From the NCBI GenBank assembly GCA_025929805.1, contig JAICPP010000194.1, positions 1 through 5,921 of the forward strand: 5,921 bases of DNA. Reading direction: 5' to 3'. The stretch comes from Gemmatimonadales bacterium. Its GTDB lineage: Bacteria > Gemmatimonadota > Gemmatimonadetes > Gemmatimonadales > GWC2-71-9. Below, piece by piece: positions 1 through 5,254 of the stretch. Within the stretch, counting starts at the first letter, position 1, and every line of letters begins with the position of its first letter. The notes beneath the pieces were generated by a model. That model made no database searches, had not been told where the DNA came from, and saw only the letters and a list, made by a program, of their open reading frames with translations. The position numbers and the translations under genes are program-made.

Positions 1-873
1 CTCGGCACTGATGCCTACCGCTTCGGCGGGGAGCGGGTCTGCACGAACCTCCAGGTGCGGACCGATCGGCTGGATGCGGCTGTCTGGCAGGAGGTCCGGA
101 CGTTGCTGGAGCATCCCGACCGGCTGGCCGAGGAATATCGTCGGCGGCTCGTCACTCCCCCAGCGAATATGGCGGAGCGGACGATGACGGACGCGCAGCT
201 GGCCCGGCTTCGGCAGGGGCTGGCGCGGCTGATCGACAGCTATGCGGAAGGGCTGGTCGAGCACGACGAGTTCGCCCCGCGGATCACCCGCCTGCGCCAA
301 CGGATCAGGACGCTGGAGGCGCGAACCCAGCAATTGGCGGACGAGGCAGCCCTCCAGGCGGATCTTCGTCTGATCGTTGGCCGGCTGGACGAGTTTGCGG
401 TCCAGGTGCGGGACCGGCTCGAGACGGCGGACTGGGAGACGCGCCGGGAACTGGTGCGGGCGCTGGTCAAGCGCGTCGAGGTCGGACAGGAAGGCGTGAA
501 CGTGGTCTTTCGGGTGCCGCCGGTCCCTTTTGTTCCGAGCCCGGAACCGAGTAGTTTGCCAGATCGTAGGAGGGGTGCTGATACCGCCCTGCGGCGTACC
601 CTCATCGGTCAAGTGGAAGCCTTGCTGGTCCATGAATCCGGCCTTGAGCCACTTCCGGAGAATGACCGTGTCCATTGGGATGTTGGCCAGCAGCCAGTCG
701 TGACTGATCCGATCGAAGCACGACTTGATGTCGCCTTCGAGCACCCACTCGGCCGACGTTTTCTGCACCAGTGTCTTGAAGCACTGGCCGATCGCGTCCG
801 CCGTGGAGCGCTCTTTTCTGAACCCATAGGAGTTCGGGTCACCGGTGGTCTCGGCAATTGGGTCGAGCGCTAG
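1..873 (+). CDS. Large serine recombinase, C-terminal part (5' end outside window)
   Basis: The frame is open from base 1 to a TAG at 871-873, so the catalytic resolvase domain and most of the zinc ribbon lie upstream of the window. Numbering residues from base 1, Cys14 in GERVCTN looks like the last zinc-ribbon cysteine. Next comes the usual VRTDRLDAAVW segment, then a long Leu/Arg/Glu-rich coiled coil at about residues 60-140, the ETRRELVRALVKRVEV block, and a Pro-rich end (VFRVPP, PSPEP) at about 170-185. Such enzymes integrate and excise mobile elements through a serine nucleophile, and the coiled coil controls synapsis. Only codons up to about base 576 look like recombinase. The remaining roughly 98 residues are antisense to a group II intron reverse transcriptase, so the true C-terminus is either chimeric or ended near the junction. 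The internal GTG at 55 is not a real start. Family call is firm, exact end is not. Confidence 0.82.
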   Translation, partial: LGTDAYRFGGERVCTNLQVRTDRLDAAVWQEVRTLLEHPDRLAEEYRRRLVTPPANMAERTMTDAQLARLRQGLARLIDSYAEGLVEHDEFAPRITRLRQRIRTLEARTQQLADEAALQADLRLIVGRLDEFAVQVRDRLETADWETRRELVRALVKRVEVGQEGVNVVFRVPPVPFVPSPEPSSLPDRRRGADTALRRTLIGQVEALLVHESGLEPLPENDRVHWDVGQQPVVTDPIEARLDVAFEHPLGRRFLHQCLEALADRVRRGALFSEPIGVRVTGGLGNWVER

Positions 874-1305
874 CAGGTAGAGCGCCTGCATCGCCCGGTC
901 CAGCATTGTCGGGATGCCCAGTGGACGCTTCTTGCCGTTCTTCTTCGGAATATAGATGCGCCGCAGCGGTTTGGGACGGTAGCCCTGCTGCCGCAGTTGG
1001 CACACAGCCGTCGCTTTCTTCACCGGGGTGTCCCAGATTTCTCGATCCACGCCCGGTGTCTTCTTGCCCTGATTTTCCGTCACCCGTCGTACGGCAAGCG
1101 CTTTGCCGCTGAACGAGCGGGTCAGGAGGCGCTGCAAGGCTTTGACCTTACCGCGCCGCCCTTCCTTCTGCGCCTTCACGATACGGGCCTGGAGCCGACG
1201 CACGTTTTGGTTGACCTTCTGCCAGTTGATGGCGTGCCAGTCCACCTCCCTGCGGGAGGCTGCACCAGCACGCCGCGCTGCGGGTGCAGTGGATTGTGCT
1301 GTCAT
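579..1305 (-). pseudogene. Group II intron reverse transcriptase/maturase, truncated after motif RT4
   Basis: ATG at 1303-1305 is preceded by a perfect AAGGAGG with 8 nt spacing. The frame encodes about 242 family-like residues. It opens with an RVT_N-type segment (WHAINWQKVNQNVRRLQARI, about 24-43), followed by RVTENQGKKTPGVD (about 74-87, RT1), RRIYIPKKNGKKRPLGIPT (about 115-133, RT2), SYGFRKERSTADA (about 159-171), GDIKSCFDRISHDWL (about 191-205, with the first catalytic Asp) and DEGTPQGGI (about 234-242, RT4). Family members continue as IISPLLAN and then reach YADD, the thumb/maturase domain and often an HNH endonuclease. Here the match stops at about base 579, where the serine recombinase 3' end begins on the other strand. 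The frame stays open to base 1 by chance, through antisense recombinase sequence. Without YADD it cannot be an active polymerase. It would normally support intron splicing and retrohoming. Confidence 0.9.
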
Positions 1306-1921
1306 CTGCTTTGCCTCCTTAGCCGGTTTGCCAAGTGTTCTCGTGATGGAAGACCAGGCGGAAGTCTGCCCGCTTTCGCGTGGAGTGATGTTGCCTGTAG
1401 GCGCAACTCCTATCCAGCCTATTACCGGCTGGCGTTCGCTTTCTCCGCCATCCCATACCCGCATCGCCATCGGCTTCCCTCGCGGGTCGCTTTCCCGTGT
1501 GGGGACGATACGGGCTTACCAAGTTCCAATAATGCGACAGGATGGGTTAGGCGCTCTCTCTCCACCGGTGGCGTTTCGTGCCCATGACAGGGGACGTGCA
1601 AACCCCTGTACCCGCCACGCTGCCATTTTGGCTTGGAGCCTGTCAGCATGTTTGGCTCCGTCCCGATTACGGTGTTTAGTGAGAGTTCGCATGTGCTCGC
1701 CATACCATCCACCCTAGCCCCTCATCGCTTCATGCTAGCGACTACATCTTCTCCTCGCGGTTCGGATGCCGGACCAATGCCCGTGGGATACGTTGTCAGC
1801 GGGCTCTGTACGGGTTGTTGCCTCCCCGTATCACCGCCTAGGGTACTGGTGATGGGACACCAGGTTCTGTTACGGCGTCGCCGCCGCATAGAACAATCGC
1901 ACTATCAGCTTCTTGTCGCAC
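1306..1921 (-). ncRNA. Group II intron RNA, 5' domains (I-III and start of IV)
   Basis: This is a 616-nt stretch between the intron 5' end and the reverse transcriptase start. Hairpins visible in the first 145 nt (plus-strand positions) are: 1846-1863, a CTGGTG/CACCAG stem; 1809-1814 pairing with 1825-1830 (TACGGG/CCCGTA); and 1779-1783 pairing with 1800-1804 (GCCCG/CGGGC). Their close succession fits the folded domain I of bacterial introns. In the living intron this RNA would be the ribozyme scaffold and the binding site of the maturase, with domain I holding the exon-binding sequences. Short reading frames on either strand here are shadows without family resemblance. A full covariance-model fold would be needed to assign domain boundaries. 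Confidence 0.7.
1314..1320 (-). promoter_or_regulatory. Ribosome binding site of the intron reverse transcriptase
   Basis: The minus strand reads AAGGAGG, then 8 nt, then ATG at 1305. This is a consensus Shine-Dalgarno sequence and fixes the start of the reverse transcriptase at 1305 within a frame that is open further upstream. Confidence 0.8.
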
Positions 1922-3239
1922 TACACGCATCCGGATAGGCGAGTAACGCCTGGAGGTAGGTGGCGAGCAGGCGCTTCGAGCCCTGCTGCAGTGCTGCAGT
2001 CGCCGCCTGTCGGAGTTCTGCGGCGAGTTGGTGGTAGCAGCTGGCTTGAGACGGGGTGTCGGGGTCCTGTCCCCGGGCCAGTGGATAGAGGGCGACCTGC
2101 TCGGTATAGGCGGGTAGGTCCTGGGCGACATCGGCCAGCCTCAGGAAGACCGTGTTGCCGATCAGGTGGAAGAGCACCGCCGGCGAGACACCCGGCTTCT
2201 CGACGGTACGGGTCAGATAGCTCCGGCGTTTGGACTGCCGGCCGTCGCTGGCGTAGGCGTTGGGATCCTTCTTGATGATCCGCTCGACGATCCCGTAGCG
2301 ACTGACCCAACTTGCCTCGCCGTGGTAGCCGAATTCCTGGCGTACCGCCGGGGAAAACCGCCAGAGGAGATAGAAGAGCGTCGAGCTATATCCTCCAACG
2401 ATGGTTCCCGTTAACGTCAACGTCTTGCCGCAGGCTCCGGCCAGCACCCCGGCCGCCAGTCCTTGCGCTGAGCCACGCGCTTTGTACTCGTGTATCTCGT
2501 CAGCGATCAGCAGATCAAAGTACCCCGGCATGCGCTGGTGGATGTAGTCGGCGAGGGGAAAGCGGCGTGGTCCGGTCCGATCGGCCTGCCAGAGCGGTTC
2601 CCGGCACGACCGGCAACGGTGCTCCTTCGCCCGCAGGTCGGCCCAGTTTAGCGGTACGTCTTCATCATCACAGGCCAGTGTGAACCAGCGCGGGCAGCAG
2701 AGCAGCCGCATGATCTCCCCGCGATCGTCACAGACGAGCCCATCGGCCGGATCACGCGCCGGGCGTGCGATGGCTGTCGGCACCCACCGGTAGCCCAGCT
2801 TCGCCTGCTCCCGCGAACCGATCACGAACTGGATCGATCCACCGAGCGACCTCGTCCGTTCGAGATCGCGGATGGTCCGGACGATGGCAACCCGCACCTC
2901 CGGCACGGTCTGGAGGATCTCCCGCCGCCACTTTTTCACCAGGTGGGGTGGGCAGAGGATGAAGACGCGCCGGAATCCGGCCAGGGAGGCGGCGGAAGCA
3001 GCGATAAAGGACTTTCCGGCACCTATCTCTCCCACCACATTGGGATTGGTGTGCCGCTGCAGCGAGAGGGCGGTGGCCCGGATGGCTTCGGCCTGCGCGC
3101 CGAGCGAGCGGCGCCCGAGCCGACGGAGGTCGAAGCCGCAGGCCGCGCGGGTTTTGGCGTTGTAGATCGGCGGGTAGGTGCGGATGACGGCCTCGGTGAT
3201 GCCGTCCCGGTAGCGATCCAGGAACTCGGCTAGGTTCAT
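1905..3239 (-). pseudogene. SF2/SNF2-like DEAD/DEAH helicase, N-terminal two-thirds, split by a group II intron
   Basis: ATG at 3237-3239 overlaps the methyltransferase stop as ATGA, implying translational coupling. The frame gives 444 residues, of which 439 (to base 1922) belong to the helicase; the last five and the stop come from the intron. Motifs in order: Walker A GEIGAGKS (70-77), the PPHLVKKW segment of motif Ia (97-104), a Cys-rich insert at about 170-212 (CCP at 181-183, CRSC at 209-212) resembling a degenerate zinc ribbon, Walker B LIADEIHEYK (244-253, DEIH) and motif III TGT (277-279). The second RecA-like domain with motifs V and VI (Arg finger) is not present, so ATP-driven translocation is not expected. 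Related proteins are SNF2-like ATPases of phages, plasmids and defence islands, often beside a DNA methyltransferase. The native 3' half should lie beyond the lost intron 3' end, outside this window. Family call is good; biological role unknown. Confidence 0.85.
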
Positions 3240-4298
3240 GCCGCGTCGTGCTCCGGCCTGGCGGGCGGGCCGCTTCCCTGGTCAATGACCTCGAAAACGC
3301 CGGTCCGCAGATTGAGCACGGTGATCGAGGTCCGGAGCACCTCGCGCTCGATCTCGGTCTGCTCGTCGCCACTCTCGACGGGCACCGATTCCTTATCGGA
3401 GCGCCCCTTGACCAGCACCCGGTGCCCCTTCTGATGAAGCACGATGTTGTTGAGCATCCCGGCGGCGATCAGCAGGGCGAGGTGCCCCTTGCGCAGGGGG
3501 CATCAAGGGCCGGACTGGCGGCTCATCAGCCGGCCAGAGCTGCTCGGTGAGCTGCGGCTGGGCCCAGACACCGTGCCGCTGAGCCTCAATCGCTGCCTGC
3601 TGGGGATCGAAGAAGAGCGAGGCGAAGCGGACCTCGCCGGCCTATAACCCCGGAACGGTGAGCCGAGAACCGTCTACCGGCAGCTCCGGGAGCGGCGGCA
3701 GGTCGCCCCGGCTCCAGGCTTCCAGGTCCGCTTGGGCCACCGGATCGGGTGTTGCCTGCGGCTTCCGAACCGCGAAGAGCACCATCTGCCGGAAGGCCCC
3801 GTACTCAGGATCGGGAAACCGGTAGGCCCGGAAACCGGTATAGTGGCTGGCCAGATAGCGGGCGGAGATCGCCAGGCGGCGTTGGGGGATCAGGAAGACG
3901 AGTACGCCGCCGGGACAGAGGGCGCGGGTCAAGCTCGTCAGGAAGGCGTGTTCGAGCCGCCGCTTCTCCTCATCGTGGTGATAGGGCGGATTCAGGAAGA
4001 GGCACGAGAAGGCCCCATTGCTCAGCCGGACCGCGAAGGCGGAGGTTACGAGCAGGTGGTCGAGCTGCGCACGAGCCGCCGCGGCACGCTCGGCGTTGAG
4101 TTCGATGCCGAAAGGTTCGGCACCGAGGGCTTTGGCAAGCGTCGCCGCGGCTTCCCCGGTCCCGGCACAGGGATCCAGGAGCCGCACGACACGCTTGCCG
4201 TTAGCCGGCGCGGGGATCAGGAAGCGGGCGATGGCTTCGGCCACGCGGGGTGGGGTCGGATAATACCCTCCCTTGGCCACACTTTCGATTCGGCTCAT
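3236..4298 (-). pseudogene. NPPY-type DNA methyltransferase (DUF6094-like), broken by an in-frame TAG and a frameshift
   Basis: The start chosen is ATG at 4296-4298 (MSRIES) because GGAAGGAG lies 10 nt upstream; the frame is open to an earlier ATG at 4328 that has no such site. Visible motifs: GGYYPTPP (about 10-17), SAM-binding LDPCAGTGEA (about 41-50), acidic GIELNAE (about 64-70) and catalytic FLNPPY (about 101-106). These are typical of class I SAM-dependent adenine-N6 methyltransferases; the overall pattern resembles DUF6094 proteins. After 218 codons a TAG at 3642-3644 interrupts. The same frame then continues with plausible protein (AGEVRFASLFFDPQQA) until a five-G run at 3496-3500, where a one-base change moves it to the next frame (LRKGHLALLIAAGMLNN) and on to a TGA at 3236-3238. 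Removing one base gives exactly 354 codons, TAG and stop included. The final TGA overlaps the helicase ATG. The catalytic domain is intact upstream of the TAG, so the truncated product could still fold. Read-through or sequencing error remain alternatives. Confidence 0.85.
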
Positions 4299-4308
4299 CG
4301 TATCCGTT

Positions 4309-4316
4309 CTCCTTCC
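4309..4316 (-). promoter_or_regulatory. Ribosome binding site deciding the methyltransferase start
   Basis: GGAAGGAG on the minus strand lies 10 nt before the ATG at 4298. It falls inside the longer open frame that begins at 4328, and so argues for the downstream start. Confidence 0.65.
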
Positions 4317-4443
4317 AATCGCTATCATCGAGCACCATCAGGGCCTGAACCATGGTCGGCGTATTGGTTGATGATCGGCGACACCGGCTGGGCACCCCCA
4401 CCCACGGCGGGCCCGTGACGCCGAGCATCGGCCGTCGAACCTT

Positions 4444-4468
4444 CTTTAATTAAGGGCTTTATTAAGGG
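4444..4468. repeat. AT-rich tandem direct repeat (two units of 13 and 12 bp)
   Basis: CTTTAATTAAGGG (4444-4456) is followed immediately by CTTTATTAAGGG (4457-4468); the units differ by one base. The first contains the palindrome TTAATTAA. Position just upstream of the methyltransferase-helicase genes suits a promoter element, regulator site or iteron-like repeat, but two copies alone do not establish a function. Confidence 0.65.
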
Positions 4469-4554
4469 GTGGAAATACCGGAGATCGTCCGCATCTTCAC
4501 CGGATCGCCGCCCATCCCCAAGTCGGGGCATGGCCATGAACCAGACTGGAAACG

Positions 4555-4568
4555 GGTAACCGGTTACC
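4555..4568. repeat. Perfect 14-bp palindrome overlapping the stop of the unknown gene
   Basis: GGTAACCGGTTACC is identical to its reverse complement and contains the TAA stop of the minus-strand gene (4564-4566). It has no central loop and no trailing T-run, so a terminator is unlikely; a dimeric regulator site or chance are the options. Confidence 0.55.
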
Positions 4569-5250
4569 GTGGCAGCGGGTGCGGGGTATCCGCATCGTTC
4601 ACGTGGAGCGTCCCCTGACGTACCCCGGCTCGAAGATCGTCAGCGAGCACGACCGGGTTTGGGCTGCACCGGTAGGCGCGCAGTCCATGGGACTCCAGGG
4701 CGATGGCTTCGCCGGTGTCGAGCGCCCGCTCCCAGAGTCGGTCGGCCCAGTTCGGGTGGAGCGACAGGTCCAGCTGCCGGTTGAGGAATTGGTAGTGGAG
4801 CCGGGCCGCCTCGTCGAGCCGGCGCGGCAGGAGCAGGAAGTCGGCGCGCTCGGTGGGGTAGAGCCCGGCTTCGGGGACCAGCACCCCGTGATAGCCGGCG
4901 GCGGCCCGGAGCCTGGCGGTGAAGAAGCGCCAGACCCGAGGTCCTTCCAGGGCCAGCGCGCAGAAGCGGGCTTTCCCGAACGCCTCAACGCTGATGGTCG
5001 CGACCTCGCCCTTGATCAGGCGCGCCCAGAGGGCTTTAACCGCTTCCTTCGGACCAAGCAGCGAGAGGAACCAGAGCTGTATCCGGCAGCCCGCCGGATC
5101 AGGCTCCCAGGCGAAGGCATCGACGCTGGCGCTCAAACGCTTGGTGTGAATTATCAGGGTGGGACTTGCCAAGAAGGTGTCCCTCAGCCACAACGGAGTT
5201 GACTCGATCCTTCCGCACGAAAGGAGCTCCGTGATGCTGGATCTGGACAC
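4564..5250 (-). CDS. Unrecognised protein, first visible member of the minus-strand set; N-terminus probably lost to an IS
   Basis: The longest frame starts at a GTG (5250) and gives 228 residues, but its first codons overlap the plus-strand transposase start at 5234 and no Shine-Dalgarno sequence supports that GTG. The opening 25-35 residues may therefore be IS sequence read antisense, with native coding starting near 5145 or later. From about residue 45 it reads as a soluble alpha/beta protein: FAWEPDPAGCRIQLWFLSLLG (47-66, shown in part), a WARLIKGEVATISVEAFGKA stretch (75-94), RVWRFFTARL (105-114), then a Leu/Arg-rich helical segment LPRRLDEAARLHYQFLNRQL (141-160). There is no signal peptide, membrane segment or nucleotide-binding motif that I can see. 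Codon use and GC content match the downstream methyltransferase and helicase, and the frame is uninterrupted. Same strand and order suggest a shared operon, although 265 nt separate it from the methyltransferase. No function is assigned. Confidence 0.6.
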   Translation of the reverse strand: MSRSSITELLSCGRIESTPLWLRDTFLASPTLIIHTKRLSASVDAFAWEPDPAGCRIQLWFLSLLGPKEAVKALWARLIKGEVATISVEAFGKARFCALALEGPRVWRFFTARLRAAAGYHGVLVPEAGLYPTERADFLLLPRRLDEAARLHYQFLNRQLDLSLHPNWADRLWERALDTGEAIALESHGLRAYRCSPNPVVLADDLRAGVRQGTLHVNDADTPHPLPR

Positions 5251-5254
5251 CTTC
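5173..5254 (+). promoter_or_regulatory. Inverted repeat enclosing the transposase start signals
   Basis: GAAGGTGTCC (5173-5182) and GGACACCTTC (5245-5254) are perfect 10-bp inverted repeats, 62 bases apart. In the transcript they could pair around the Shine-Dalgarno site (5221-5226) and the ATG (5234). Leader hairpins that occlude transposase translation are known in other IS elements; here the role is inferred from position only. Confidence 0.45.

Larger units (their letters stand above)
579..1921 (-). mobile_element. Group II intron, 5' part only (3' end missing)
   Basis: On the minus strand the helicase frame is cut at 1922/1921, and the sequence continues with GTGCGACAAG, which fits the GUGYG consensus for group II intron 5' ends. 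From 1921 to 1306 there is no convincing protein; the stretch has several strong stem-loops, as expected for domains I-III. The intron-encoded reverse transcriptase starts at 1305, the usual position inside domain IV. The rest of the ORF, the catalytic hairpin DV, the DVI branch-point A and the 3' AY end are absent from the window, so this copy cannot splice as seen. I could not pick convincing EBS1/EBS2 pairings to the 5' exon by eye. The 5' end rests on the consensus plus loss of helicase reading. A second GTGCG at 1902-1898 is a less likely alternative. Confidence 0.82.
4299..4563 (-). other. Intergenic spacer between the unknown gene and the methyltransferase
   Basis: This is a 265-nt stretch with no recognisable gene. 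Two short minus-strand frames (70 codons from 4537, 75 codons from 4428) run through it but resemble nothing known and have weak start signals. It holds an AT-rich tandem repeat at 4444-4468, the only strongly AT-rich spot in an otherwise GC-rich window, and the left part of a 14-bp palindrome at 4555-4568. A promoter or operator for the methyltransferase-helicase pair could sit here, but no clear -35/-10 pair was found. Confidence 0.45.

Noticed and set aside
577..873. Recombinase C-terminal extension of about 98 residues read to the TAG at 871-873
   Set aside because: The opposite strand encodes unmistakable group II intron RT motifs over the same bases, so this tail is antisense read-through and not a recombinase domain.
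1405..1420. GGATAGG in the intron complementary to CCTATCC in the 5' exon, as an EBS2-IBS2 pair
   Set aside because: It lies about 510 nt into the intron, close to the RT start, beyond where domain I exon-binding loops are expected; a 7-nt match is likely by chance.
858..1717. Plus-strand open frames of 84 to 204 codons
   Set aside because: They are shadows of the RT gene and of intron RNA on the minus strand; no family resemblance and no ribosome binding sites.
3236..3457. Separate 73-codon gene starting at ATG 3457
   Set aside because: No ribosome binding site; the sequence reads as the C-terminus of the methyltransferase after correcting one base, and coding resemblance extends upstream of that ATG.
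4201..4537. Two short minus-strand frames (70 and 75 codons) in the spacer before the methyltransferase
   Set aside because: No recognisable motifs. The 75-codon frame runs about 100 nt into the methyltransferase start. Its TMVQALMVLDDSDWKENGYDE end looks protein-like, but this is not enough to call a gene.
3248..5202. Long plus-strand frames opposite the methyltransferase and unknown gene
   Set aside because: GC-rich antisense open frames with no family resemblance; the minus-strand frames carry the conserved motifs (DPCAGTG, NPPY) or fit operon order.
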